Shown: piece after piece, positions 58,101 to 64,000 of the stretch
How the letters are laid out: each line of letters opens with the position of its first letter
Position numbering within the stretch: the stretch's first letter is position 1
Source of the DNA: Porites lobata
Lineage: Eukaryota; Cnidaria; Anthozoa; Scleractinia; Poritidae
Direction: 5' to 3'
Length of the DNA stretch: 64,000 nt
NCBI GenBank assembly: GCA_942486035.1
Contig: CALNXK010000073.1
Span: forward strand, 1,530,001 to 1,594,000
Position numbers and translations under genes: made by a program
Notes under the pieces: model-generated
What the model saw: only the letters and a program-made list of their open reading frames with translations
The model's database searches: none
Told to the model about the DNA's origin: nothing

Positions 58101-61100
58101 CAGCGCCGAAATCTTTGTTCTCGGCCCCCAGCTGTGTACCAGGATTTGAGTACGCGACATGATTGTCCTGTTAGAAAAGCCATTGTCGATTTGCCATTCA
58201 AGATAAAGGGAAATTCGAAACGCACTTCCGGTAATTCGTTTAATCCGTTGGGTGGCCAGAACAAGGATATCGCGCTGCTTCGTGTCGTTGTTTGAGTTCC
58301 TTTCCTTATCGGAATTTTTTCCGTTATTTGTTTATCTTCTCGTATCTATCCTATCAGCTAATAAAACGACCTGCCAGCCAGATGAATTTACCTGCAAAAA
58401 GGGCACATGTACAAAGATGAACTGGAAGTGCGATAATAAAGAGGACTGTGGGGACTACTCTGAGGAGACTGACTGCCCTCCTACAAGCTCAGAAAGTAAG
58501 GCTGTTCTGCACCTAATAATAGGCACAAGCAACATGCGCAGACGCAGTAGCCCGTTAATTACTAGCAGGACACTATAAACGTATAGCCTGCGTTGCAAGT
58601 TTTCCACGAGAGTTGGATGAGAAAGTTGTAATGAGAGCAAAAAAGGGGAGGAAGCAGATGGTGAAAGTAAAACGCTTGTTTAGAAACCCAGCAATTCTGA
58701 TACACACCTTTAATATTTCACGGTTCGTCCCATCCGTAGGTTGACAGCTTGTCAACATTGTAGCCGAAAAATAGATTACCCGATTTTAAGAAATTTACCT
58801 CATCCCCTCCCCTCCCTTTCCGCTACCTTACCTTGTTCTTCCTCCTTTTCTTCGCTCTCATTTTGCTACTTTCTCAACGAACTCGGTGATAAACGTGGGG
58901 CATTGTCTATCACTAACGGCATAGGCGCCGCGGGTCAAGAGCGCGATCCTGCACGAAATTGAGAAGAATGGAGGTAAGTGAGGTTCAGAAATACGATTGC
59001 CGTTATGAGAAATTAATAAGAGGTTTTGTGAAGAATTCTAGGGTCAGTATAAGATACCCCGCCTCTAAAACTGCAAGGATGTACACACTACCTAACTATT
59101 GCTTTGCACTCGCCTCGGCATTAAAGGGCACCTGAACACGGCCTTCGGTCGTATTAGGGCCTAACGGCTGTACCGATGAGCCCTAATGAGGGCGAAACAG
59201 CTGTCCAAGGCTTCCACTGACGGGGTGATATTGCAGGTGCTCACATGCGTAGGAAACCGGGCATACCGCGGAGTTTAATAGTGTGTGTTTAGCTGTGCTT
59301 CCTTGCAGTTTTGGTATTGTCTCACCTACACTTCTCTAACCTAAAGTTAGCACTAGCACTAACTTGGCCCTTCTCCCTAAGGAAGGAGAAGGTAGGAAAT
59401 CAAAACAGGATTAAAATTGCGCAAGCAATGTTGAGTTCTATTAAATAAGACCTGTTTCTCAACAGGCCGTTCGCTGTATGCCTAGATATATACTAAATCC
59501 TTAAAAAAATAATATGAAAGAAGATGGCTCGAGTTTAAAACATCCGCTTTCTTAGACAAAAGTACAGAGCTATCTCAGGCTGCAATAATTGAGGCCCACG
59601 GTGCAAGAAGAGTTAAGCGTGCTGTATATTTGTGGGTAAACCCGCTATGCAGTAATTATTTTAACAAATCTGCATTTAATACGAGTTTTAGTGTTCAGCT
59701 TTTATTCCTTATATTTAGATACAACACCGTTAGGTTTTGGATCACTGGAAATCGACCTGAGCAACAAGTCTAGGCTGACACACAAATCCAAGAAGATTGT
59801 CTTATCACCAGACTTTCTAACAGAATCGTCCCAGATATACTGGTCGAACAGGAAGCGTATATACCAGTTATCTCGACATAATGGCAACAATGAAGCAGTA
59901 AAATCTCGTCCTGATGACATCAAGTCAGTGGGGAGTCGGGCTGTTGACGGGCCGCCTAAGAAATCATTGTCCTGGACAGACAGCAAGGGAGTTGTAATGG
60001 AGGTATCCGCCGATCTCTCTTTCACGGAAATCTCAGAAATAATAGAGAAAAACGTTAAATCCCAGAGAGCTATTTTCCTTAGTAATGGGTAAGTATCAAA
60101 AGCTTGGCCTTTTCCAATGTTTGGTACCCCTTTTTGTCTTTAGCCTTCTCTTGGTTGTGCCACTGAACTAGCTGGGAGGTCTCACTGATCGGGGTTCATG
60201 CGGAAAATCTTTTTTGATGCAAATATTGTAATCACATTTCTCCATACTTACAGCCATTTCAGGCTAGTTGCATTCACCTTGGATAAATAATGAATTTGTC
60301 TACGAACTGGCTGATCCCTACGGAAAAAAGAGCAGGGGGTGGCTATACAAAACTTAGGTTAGTTGTTATACTGGCCATCACTAGCGGAAACTTGTCATTT
60401 TTTTTTTAAAGCTTTGGTAAAAGTAATCCACTTCTCAATATCGGCGCGGCACTCGGCAAACATTACAATGAAGGGAAAGAACTAGGTAAGTTGCTCTCCC
60501 TTTCTCTTGTTCCGTTGTATCTTCCAGGTACACCCACCCACATGCAGTTATGTTGGTTTGACTACCTCAAAAGTGGGATGAATTTCTCTAAAGTCGGCAC
60601 TAACGGTTGTCAGTTTCTACTTGTTGCTCCAATAAAAGCACTTTGATAGTTCTACTGTTTTATAATGAAGTCCGCTGTTGGATTGTATGTTCCTCTGCTA
60701 GACACTCCCTTTGATCTCTGATCCAGTACGTTAACAACAATGTTTTTGTTATAATTTAGGATACGTGGTAACTGAAGATATCAAAGGACTTGATTCTTTA
60801 TTGGAATTGGCCCGTAAGGAAATGAGGGCATCGCTCAGTCGACGATGTCTAGTGGGTGAATTTCGATGCAAGGATTCTCCCCGATGTATTCCTAAAAGTA
60901 AACGCAAGTAACTAAATACCGGGACCCTGGAGTAAAACGAGGCCTTGGGACAATATTTCGAAACTGAAACAAACATATTCGTTTACTAGATAGCTTGGGG
61001 AAGAAGGGAACGGGAGGAGAGGTAGGGAAGAAGTAGTTTCCTAAGCAGCTTTTCTTGTGTCAACGCGTTGTGTGACGACAGAACGGCTGCGTAGGAGACT

Positions 61101-61291
61101 AAAGAGGTAGAGGTAATCATGTCACTGTAAACTTTTGCAGCATTGGCCCGTAAGGGTAAGAGGGCATCGCGCAGTCGACGATGTCCAGTGGATGAATTTC
61201 GATGCAAGGATTCTCCCCGATGTATTCCTAAAAGTAAACGCTGTGATGGTTACAAGGACTGTAAGAATGGAGAAGATGAACCAACGTCTTG
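40036..61291 (+). CDS. Receptor gene C: signal, LDLa modules, Ig, half propeller, further LDLa
   Basis: Compatible exons in order are 40036-40123 (signal), 40525-40581, 41032-41190 (LDLa), 45625-45771 (LDLa-like), 47806-48078 (Ig), 49107-49259 (LDLa, last Cys lost), 58358-58495 (LDLa), 59719-60088 (propeller half 1), 60412-60485 (unique) and 61139-61291 (LDLa). A broken LDLa exon at 60760-60908 would be skipped. Borders are all AG/GT and phases agree. No propeller half 2, EGF, TM or tail is seen before 64000, so the 3' end is either outside the window or lost. Large introns hold a Penelope-like element and an 8.3 kb gypsy element. I treat all exons as one gene on orientation and phase; it could be two truncated paralogues. 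Confidence 0.55.
40525..40581 (+). CDS. Gene C exon 2, short linker
   Basis: Nineteen codons between 'tgggtattacag' and the strong donor 'gtatgt', phase 1-1, reading V-V-P-T-G-F-E-D-N-C-Y-A-K-L-W-G-S-T-R. No known domain. Its counterpart in gene B (21293) contains a stop, so the exon is dispensable or gene C specific. Confidence 0.5.
40643..40855. mobile_element. ~213 bp MITE in gene C intron 2
   Basis: 'gggcccgtttctcaaaagcc' is mirrored by 'ggactttcgagaaacgggcc'. Non-coding interior. Confidence 0.75.
41032..41190 (+). CDS. Gene C LDLa exon
   Basis: A 159 bp phase 1-1 exon from 'ttctccctaacag' to 'gtaagt'. It encodes an LDL-receptor class A module with six cysteines (V-T-C-D, T-L-C-Q, V-Q-C-I, K-R-C-K, Q-D-C-N, K-D-C). 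The calcium cage appears complete in its second half (E-Q-D-C-N-D-L-S-D-E-K-D-C). LDLa modules bind ligand through this acidic calcium site. Confidence 0.8.
41205..41302. mobile_element. MITE hairpin 'TAGCCTGAATTTCATCCGAT'
   Basis: 'gtagcctgaatttcatccga' and 'tcgaatgaaattcaggctac' are inverted about a 'ctcagtaacgacgttgctgag' centre, directly after the LDLa exon donor. The same terminal sequence occurs at 62117-62143, so the family is dispersed. A frame that runs from the exon into it is spurious. Confidence 0.8.
41830..43915 (+). mobile_element. Penelope-like element, degenerate (RT and GIY-YIG endonuclease)
   Basis: From about 41949 the frame reads S-S-R-P-L-D-E-T-E-T, the N-terminal part of Penelope-like RTs. 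From 42140 it continues with G-T-A-M-G-S-P-V-S-V-V-V-A-E and F-A-D-D-T-F-T-A-V-H (the usual Y-V-D-D is altered) through N-G-K-I-P-F-L-D-C-L-V-T-R to about 42855. A shifted frame at 42866-43069 carries the endonuclease signature A-A-V-Y-K-I-K-C, then Y-L-G-E-T-G-R-N and N-H-I-A-K-H-H. The terminal T-L-K-M-T-T-A-Q-V-V-E-T-S piece lies at 43795-43860. The domain between the first two blocks is shortened and stops and frameshifts occur, so the copy is dead. It lies in a gene C intron. Confidence 0.8.
43160..43567. other. Unknown ~400 bp insertion inside the Penelope-like element
   Basis: The Penelope coding sequence stops matching after T-N-A-T-K-L and resumes at Q-Q-L-P-A-L-Y-K-R-L. The AT-rich, T-rich interval between has no inverted ends that I can see. 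It may be an intron or a degenerate insertion. Confidence 0.4.
43894..45050 (-). mobile_element. Antisense reverse-transcriptase relic (non-LTR type)
   Basis: Read on the minus strand, three pieces in the right order belong to one RT-coding repeat: L-P-K-R-P-I-L-W-K-R-G-E-I-N-K-L-L (44995-44810), A-V-L-L-I-D-A-S-N-V-F-N-A-L-N (44457-44266) and I-K-K-W-W-D-V-L-S-T-L-S-P-N-L-G (44100-43894). The usual A-D-D catalytic triplet is replaced by R-D-N. Frameshifts separate all pieces. The clade is not assigned. Confidence 0.65.
45093..45175 (+). repeat. (AAT)n/(ATA)n low-complexity tract
   Basis: About 80 bp of AAT/ATA repeats with short interruptions, in a gene C intron. Confidence 0.9.
45625..45771 (+). 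CDS. Gene C LDLa-like exon lacking the first cysteine
   Basis: A 147 bp phase 1-1 exon from 'ttaatttctacag' to 'gtgagt'. The module reads E-F-Q-C, S-K-C-L, L-L-C-D-G-I-P-N-C-R-N-G-E-K-E-P-L-S-C: five cysteines, with the usual first one absent and E-K-E in place of S-D-E. It is a recognisable LDLa module with a weakened calcium site. Confidence 0.7.
45780..47805 (+). other. Gene C intron, nothing recognised
   Basis: No domain, TIR element or RNA gene was recognised. The last 40 bp before the Ig exon ('gcaggccgctgttgaatttc') are homologous to the intron before gene B's Ig exon 2. Confidence 0.5.
47806..48078 (+). CDS. Gene C Ig-like exon
   Basis: A 273 bp phase 1-1 exon after 'tatgttttgcag', donor 'gttggt'. 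Clear paralogue of gene B's Ig exon 2: A-T-V-I-L-R-C-K-P-P-M-G, N-I-T-W-Y-K, then N-D-L-S-N-F-R-C. The consensus D-x-G-x-Y-x-C before the F-strand cysteine has become L-S-N-F-R-C, so the tyrosine corner is lost although the two core cysteines and the tryptophan remain. Confidence 0.85.
49107..49259 (+). CDS. Gene C LDLa exon of the repeated set, last Cys replaced
   Basis: A 153 bp phase 1-1 exon (acceptor 'aaacttttgcag', donor 'gtgagt'). It encodes R-R-C-P-V-G-E-F-R-C-K-D-S-P-R-C-I-P-K-S-K-R-C then G-G-Y-K-D-C-R-N-G-E-D-E-P-T-P-Y. It is almost identical to 61139-61291, but the sixth cysteine is tyrosine and the C-D-G aspartate is glycine, so one disulfide and a calcium ligand are lost. The flanking introns are homologous too. 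Confidence 0.8.
49733..50258 (-). repeat. Gypsy 3' LTR
   Basis: A 526 bp copy starting 'tgtgggggtgtgttcg' and ending 'acttcaca' on the plus strand; on the element's strand it runs TGTGAAG...CCCACA. Confidence 0.85.
50262..51015 (-). mobile_element. L2/CR1-like LINE 3' fragment nested in the gypsy element
   Basis: The minus strand encodes the C-terminal part of a CR1/L2-type reverse transcriptase: R-L-L-Y-Y-N-A-L-I-R-P-V-I-N-Y, then R-L-K-W-L-P-F-Y-K-D-A, A-Y-K-R-L-Q-G-D-V-P-V-Y-L and A-W-N-S-L-S-L-P-V-R-Q. A frameshift at a run of six C near 50866 splits it. The 3' end toward 50262 has short AAT-rich repeats and a doubled 'gtaaagacttta'. It is 5'-truncated near 51015. Confidence 0.75.
51084..51635. 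mobile_element. 552-bp MITE with 40-bp TIRs and C-rich subterminal repeats
   Basis: The ends 'agggaaagttcatttaatat' and 'atattaaatgaactttccct' are perfect inverses and the match extends to about 'gatgaagatattga'. Inside each end, short blocks of 'agccccc' alternate with 'aaatttt' several times. The interior has no recognisable coding. Confidence 0.85.
52767..55721 (-). CDS. Gypsy pol: RT, RNase H, integrase, chromodomain
   Basis: A 984-codon frame starting within the RT lead-in (M-L-E-K-G-I-I-Q-E-S). RT catalytic Y-I-D-D is at residues 130-133; RNase H has D279, E318/E320 and D345. The integrase zinc-binding H-H-C-C lies near residues 493-533 and the D-D-35-E triad near D562, D622 and E658. 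The C-terminus (about 928-975) is a chromodomain: E-K-I-L-K-H-R-K-R-N-G-K-V-E-Y-L-V-K-W, S-T-W-E-P-E. In chromoviruses that domain steers integration toward modified histones. The frame continues upstream only through a frameshift near 55775. Confidence 0.95.
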   Translation of the reverse strand: MLEKGIIQESFSPWSSPVVLVKRKDGSYRFCVDFRKVNKVTKVDSFPMPLVADALDSLAGASVFSVLDLKSGFWQIQMQKDSQQKTAFSTHNGLYEFLTMPFGLVNSGASFQRLMGHILKGLEYRFALIYIDDIIIFSKSVDEHLDHLEEVFRRLRDANVKLNPKKCSFVKQRAEYLGHVVTPEGLSPNPDKVRVVQEYPTPTNLKELRSFLGLANYYRCFVRGFSHIANPLNALTKKNVPFVWTVACAEAFDKLKRALVSAPILAYPNFREPFLLFIDASSTGIGFTLAQIQNGKEVVIAYNGRGLNQAEQNYSTTEREALALVEVIKKFQPYLHNHKFTVVTDHSSLRWLMNVKDSSGRLARWALLLQQYDFNIVHRPGRIHVNADCLSRRPCDSCEMSSLKKEEPRTPNTQEMQRRDPELAVMIDFLENDILPTNDKDARKILLTSDNFYIGQDGLLYHMDFNRRRNARESFSQLVIPAALRFEILSNVHDHIAGAHFGLNKTFSKLKQRYWWKGMFKDVEHWVKSCVECSMRKSPRNSKKAPLLPIPVEGAFDRVAVDVLGPFPPASKGIRYIVVFSDYLTRWVEAFPVPSVEATVIARLLIDEIISRHGAPRVLLSDRGTNFLSKVVAEVCKIFQIQKVNTSSYHPQTDGLVERFNSTLCHDQSLSMYVSKNQKDWDEFIPLILFAHRTSVLDAIGDSPFYVLYRREPRLPIDVKYLPPVADDLSTSVLDYRKRVVEKVELAQNLATENLQRAQQKMKGYYDQKTKEPVFKVGQRVWVYTPRTRKGLSKKLMHNWLGPYRIVEKLSPVHFKLRTITNKKVAFSCHANRMKPFVDPNLRPIDPPPFDDPAEPYINESDIPKVCFEPSSAEANPKDTDLNPVSIETPLSPQPQKENESNKESCQEKTKNQLQNAKESSPEAIVIDNKTVFSAEKILKHRKRNGKVEYLVKWLFFPKSQSTWEPEHHILDRHLIDHYLQSQK
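55783..56860 (-). pseudogene. Gypsy gag/protease region, broken frames
   Basis: Four overlapping minus-strand frames (56860-56582, 56603-56292, 56572-56282, 56319-55783) split what should be one frame. The last ends with V-T-I-K-G-N-S-Y-H-A-L-L-D, where a retroviral-type protease would continue with its D-[TS]-G-A active site. The sequence instead runs out of phase into the segment that precedes RT. I see no active-site triplet, so the protease core appears deleted. Confidence 0.7.
56869..57282 (-). CDS. Gypsy gag, capsid-type N-terminal part
   Basis: A 137-codon frame starting M-N-R-P-V-V-E-F-P-L-F-Y-G-D-E-R-E-D-V. It carries the retrotransposon-gag pattern (F-L-x-N-Y-R-R-A, W-F-K-T-L, Q-K-L-I-S-H-F, then L-L-G-E-T-V-A-D-Y-Y-Y). 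It stops at R-P-E-M-I, where a one-base shift separates it from the next block. Confidence 0.85.
   Translation of the reverse strand: MNRPVVEFPLFYGDEREDVREFLGNYRRAGLLNGWDEEKLALGLPLFLKKHASVWFKTLTEADKNESFQVLSQKLISHFESKVTLWQLRQKLEERRQLLGETVADYYYDILSFCSRLNLPKSEWLYCFVRGLRPEMI
57433..57520 (-). promoter_or_regulatory. Tandem primer-binding-site-like repeats next to gypsy 5' LTR
   Basis: On the element's strand, directly after the 5' LTR, four consecutive ~21-bp units share 'attttggtggagaacccg' with variations (gtggtgaactcg, ttggagaagccg, gtggcgaactcg). The unit next to the LTR contains TGGTGGAGAACCCG, which has the TGG start expected of a tRNA primer-binding site. Confidence 0.55.
57521..58044 (-). 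repeat. Gypsy 5' LTR
   Basis: A 524 bp copy of the LTR, matching 49733-50258 except for eight substitutions and a two-base indel by my count. Confidence 0.85.
58358..58495 (+). CDS. Gene C LDLa exon, complete module
   Basis: A 138 bp phase 1-1 exon between 'gtatctatcctatcag' and 'gtaagg'. It encodes T-C-Q-P-D-E-F-T-C-K-K-G-T-C-T-K-M-N, then W-K-C-D, E-D-C and E-E-T-D-C: six cysteines and the acidic calcium-binding residues of a canonical LDLa domain. It follows the gypsy insertion by about 300 bp. Confidence 0.85.
58587..58785 (+). repeat. Dispersed 'GCCTGCG' repeat, copy 2
   Basis: Diverged second copy of the repeat at 13832-14020, ending with 'ttgacagcttgtcaacattg' and 'aatagattaccc'. It lies in the intron after the complete LDLa exon. 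Confidence 0.65.
59719..60088 (+). CDS. Gene C propeller exon 1, degenerate
   Basis: A 370 bp exon, phase 1 to phase 2 as in genes A and B, from 'ccttatatttag' to 'gtaagt'. Blades are weaker: Q-I-Y-W-S-N-R is kept, but the second motif is L-S-W-T-D-S and the G-L-A-V-D-W block has become S-R-A-V-D-G-P. The reading frame is open throughout. Confidence 0.75.
60412..60485 (+). CDS. Gene C short exon in place of propeller half 2
   Basis: A 74 bp candidate exon with a poly-T acceptor and 'gtaagt' donor. It enters in phase 2, which fits the propeller exon before it, and leaves in phase 1. It reads F-G-K-S-N-P-L-L-N-I-G-A-A-L-G-K-H-Y-N-E. No YWTD motif and no known domain. The phase fit is the main support. 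Confidence 0.4.
60760..60908 (+). pseudogene. Truncated LDLa exon copy
   Basis: After 'ataatttag' the frame G-Y-V-V-T-E-D-I-K-G-L-D-S-L-L joins a near-identical copy of the repeated LDLa exon (R-R-C-L-V-G-E-F-R-C-K-D-S, then P-R-C-I-P-K-S-K-R). It then breaks off: the 'cgctgtgatgg' of the intact copy is replaced by 'cgcaagtaac', giving TAA. Half of the module is missing. Confidence 0.65.
60920..61005 (+). repeat. Duplicated intron block (second copy 63465-63545)
   Basis: 'taaaacgaggccttgggaca' through 'cgtttactagatagcttggg' recurs at 63470-63541 with few changes. Together with the repeated LDLa exons it shows local segmental duplication. Confidence 0.75.
61139..61291 (+). CDS. LDLa exon, canonical member of the repeated set
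   Basis: A 153 bp phase 1-1 exon (acceptor 'aaacttttgcag', donor 'gtgagt'). All six cysteines are present and the calcium cage is intact: R-C-D-G-Y-K-D-C-K-N-G-E-D-E-P-T-S-C. It is the only complete member of the three near-identical exons. What follows it in the transcript is not visible within the window. Confidence 0.85.
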
Positions 61292-61344
61292 CAGTGAGTT
61301 TTAAAAGGGACTATGCTGTAAATAAATATTTTCTAGTTCATGGG

Positions 61345-62143
61345 TCAGCAACGTCCGAATCGACCAGCCGTTAATGCCGTCCAGTGACGTCACTACTACC
61401 CGAAAACCGGGTAGTGATTTTGATAGATTTATTGTCTAAACATTCGCATAATTATGCATAATTATGAGAAGTTTTAACGGAATTCAGCGGATCACATCCC
61501 TATCATGTTTGCGTGGAGTTCAAACATTTCGATAATCTTTATCGTGAACAGCGAAATTGCCCTCGTCTTCGAAACTGAAATGCTAAATTGAAAAGCGAAT
61601 GAAGAAAGATTACGGAGAGTTGGTAGGTTTTTCGTTTAGAGCCGCTTTGTGGTTTCGGCAATGATTTTGTTTATGCGAAGTTTCTGAGACCAATGTTGTA
61701 CGTAATTCAACCTTCTAGCTATTTTCACCGTCAAGTGTAATGATTCTGTTAGCTTTTCTTTCTTGTTTCCTTGTTTTCGTTTTTCGTTAAGGACCAAATA
61801 GCTTCTTGTGTTTTTGAACCAAGTGTTGCGTGTGTGTATTTATTTGATTGAGTGATTGCGACCGAGTTTGATTATGGAATTACAACCGATTCAGAGTACT
61901 GCATGCAGTTGATAGTTTGAACGCTAAACATGAATTACGATTGAAAAAAGTAAAACAATTCTGTATCATGCCTGATGCCATTTCCAAACATTTCTTGGTT
62001 TTCCATTGAAAATCGTGTTTAACTTTTTGCATGAATTAAGGCAAAGGAGTAGTGACGTCACTGGACGGCATTAACGGCCCGTCGATTCAGACGTTACTGA
62101 GGAAGCAATAACGACTCGAAGTAATCGGATGAAATTCAGGCTA
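61345..62143. mobile_element. ~0.75 kb TIR element in the intron after the canonical LDLa exon
   Basis: 'cgttaatgccgtccagtgac' and 'gtcactggacggcattaacg' are part of ~52-bp inverted ends (about 61346-61397 and 62048-62099). A further 44 bases carry the 'gatgaaattcaggcta' end of the 41205 MITE family. 'ctagttcatggg' occurs on both sides (61333-61344 and 62142-62153), while the homologous intron at 49299 has it once, so it is a candidate 12-bp duplication. Confidence 0.75.
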
Positions 62144-62169
62144 GTTCATGGGGTCTAATATACCAGAGT

Positions 62170-62993
62170 TAAATATTTAACAATTAATGAATGGGGCTGA
62201 GAATCTTATGAAGAATTCATATGATACGAAAGCCGAATTCAATAATTGTGTTATTATTCATTCAAAACTAATTCCTAGTTGAAGAACGTAGCTAAAACAT
62301 GCTTACCTCCATGGATGTTAAGTTCATCTTCGATAGTGCACGTTTAGGGTTGTTCAGCTCCGCAAATATTCTCCAAATAGCAGCTGTCGCCCTTCGAGTT
62401 GTCTTCTTGCTGTTCTTGCCATGTTTTAGCTATTATTTCGCCTAGTTCTTACTCTTGAAACGAGTGAAATGTCCGCTATTTTTGTTTTCACAACCAAGAC
62501 AACTCAACCTCGTCTCTAGGTCTTCTCGGTTAACGGTGCATTAACCTGCAAGGAGGCTGCACTTTTGACGTCATCGGTTGATTAATTGCTGATTTTCAGT
62601 GTAACGCCATCCAAAATAGATCAAAATAAAAATCAAAACCATTGGACAGATAAAGTCCAGAATCTAGGAAATGAAAGGAGGTAAAGATACAAACACCCTC
62701 GCCAAGATTTGGGTCGAAGTAATAATTCGTATACGAGATATCCGAGGAAATGTTTTACCCATATTTATAGAGCTTTGTATAGAGAGGCCATACTGGAGCT
62801 CATCCGGATGAGCTCCAACACGGCGGACGGAAACCGAAAGAAACATCTGTTACCGAGTTGCTACAAAAGTGTGAACTCATAAACATTAAAGTAATACTTT
62901 TCCTAACACCTGAACTGTTTAGATAGCAAAATTCTTCGAAAAAGTCACTTTTTTAGCCTAAATGACAGCTCTTTCGGTCGTCATGAAAATGCT

Positions 62994-63025
<32 letters not shown>

Positions 63026-63258
63026 CCTAATACAAAACCAAGAACCCTTTTGAAGCGAAAATTTGTTTGGAAATTAGTTTTCAGCTGCTCTGATACACCA
63101 TGAAAGTAAAATCTCAGTAGTTTGAATTTTAGTAACGTCATGTCAAAACCAACAATAGCAAAATTCTTCCAAATTTGGTCATCAGTAACTGGTTATGGTG
63201 AATTATGCGTGTGCTTTTAGCCAATCAGAATCGGGGAAATATTTTGAATGAATAATAA
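62170..63258 (+). mobile_element. DNA transposon copy 2 (partner of 28568-30230)
   Basis: It shares both ends and most of its interior with 28568-30230 and, inverted, with 7370-7940. The homologous intron at 49330-49350 reads straight through from 'gagttaaata' to 'ctaatgtggaaaataacg', so this 1.1 kb is an insertion. A 'ttattattcattcaaaa' block near 62265 mirrors 'ttttgaatgaataataa' at the right end. No transposase frame is recognisable. Confidence 0.75.
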
Positions 63259-64000
63259 TGCATGATGTGAAAAATGACGTTTGTCTTGTTTGCACTTGGC
63301 TGCGACAATTATTCAAGCTTGTTGAAAGTATAAACATAATACATTTGAGTGTTTCCGCCTAGAAAAAATGCGTTTAAAGCCCAGTTTAAAAGTGATTATC
63401 GATTATAGACTTTCGTCAGAAATCCAAGAGGGTCGCCAAGATGGCCGCCATGAATGCTACTAAAATCCTGGGCTAAAACGAGGCTTAATGGGACAATATT
63501 TCGAAATTGAAACAAACATTTTCGTTTACTAGACAGCTTGGGGCATACGAACATATAAGTAAGAAAAATATATCATATGGGTGCATAGGAAGCCAACTCC
63601 GACTAGACTAATCATTTTTGATCGAAAGCGTTTAGAGAGCGATCAGGTACGCTTTATTACCGTTTAACCGTTTTCAGATAGAAGGGCTTTCGAAGACCCC
63701 CCTCCCCCTTCACGAAAAAGCTGGATAACTTCAAAACCGTTTACGCTATGACCACCAACCTTAGCAAATTTTCTTAAAAATTATCTGGGAATATCTTTAA
63801 GTCATCGTGACGCGTACGTCAACATTGACGTGACGATGGCAAACGAGTTTTGACAGCCATGTTTTTCAAAGTTGCATTTTTCTTTTAAAAAACGATAAAA
63901 AAAAATGCTTGTTTTTTATTTTTACTTACTATGATAACTGTTAATGTAAAACACGCTTTTTAGTGAATGATTTGAAAAAAAAAACCATTTATTTAAAATG
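63259..64000. other. Right edge: intron-like sequence with duplicated block
   Basis: It contains continuation of LDLa-intron homology ('gtcttgtttgcacttggctg') and the 63465-63545 duplicate. No exon is visible up to the window end. Confidence 0.5.

Noticed and set aside
60901..60909. Cryptic splice donor rescuing the truncated LDLa exon
   Set aside because: A 'gtaact' exists, but using it gives phase 2, which does not match the next exon's phase 1, and the LDLa module would still be half missing.

Overview
This is an intron-rich, AT-rich animal genomic window with no bacterial-style gene organisation. I infer an anthozoan cnidarian, probably a stony coral. The basis is a degenerate TTAGGG-type interstitial telomere tract, single-exon protein modules joined by phase-1 introns, and the mix of mobile elements: a chromodomain Ty3/gypsy element, L1-type and L2/CR1-like LINEs, a Penelope-like GIY-YIG element and many foldback elements or MITEs. 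The species call is inference; no marker gene settles it.

The main content is a same-strand (+) cluster of paralogous single-pass membrane receptors. Their exons encode, in order, a signal peptide, Ig-like domain(s), LDL-receptor class A (LDLa) modules, one six-bladed YWTD beta-propeller split over two exons, an EGF-like module, a transmembrane segment and a short cytoplasmic tail. Gene A (1548-6815) enters from the left edge and has only propeller, EGF, TM and tail exons in view, with a one-base frameshift in propeller exon 2. Gene B (15694-27867) is the most complete: signal exon, two Ig exons, a decayed LDLa exon, both propeller exons, EGF, TM and tail. A 3' relic, copy D (about 31930-32690, with intron homology to about 33480), keeps only EGF and TM pieces. 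Gene C (40036-61291 and perhaps beyond) has a signal exon, several LDLa exons, one Ig exon, one propeller half and a set of near-identical LDLa exons in different states of decay.

The most interesting feature is the last exon of genes A and B. Both end in the same 30-residue cytoplasmic motif (N-T-T-N-N, V-E-L, Q-[ST]-G-G, T-V-V-G-D, I-N, Y-H-Q-P). Its strand-turn-strand, Gly-centred pattern recalls RHIM and RHIM-like functional-amyloid motifs. If that holds, the cluster is a family of surface receptors with an amyloid-type signalling tail, comparable in layout to insect PGRP-LC but with an LRP/Ig ectodomain.

Between genes A and B lies an orphan first exon of a TGF-beta-superfamily ligand (12573-13041), with signal peptide and start of propeptide; no further exons were found. 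The rest is mobile DNA: a 1.5 kb foldback element (8134-9632), a 5'-truncated L1-type LINE with a perfect 15-bp target duplication in gene B's first large intron (16764-20197), a telomere-like tract between inverted arrays (770-1212), an ATCGAT-filled TIR element (20527-20884), a transposon with another nested inside it (28568-30230), a Penelope-like element and an antisense RT relic (about 41830-45050), and a chromodomain gypsy element with about 98.5% identical LTRs (49733-58044) that carries a LINE fragment and a MITE. Duplicated receptor introns give natural empty sites for several insertions. The regions 35000-40000 and 46000-47800 hold little I can name.
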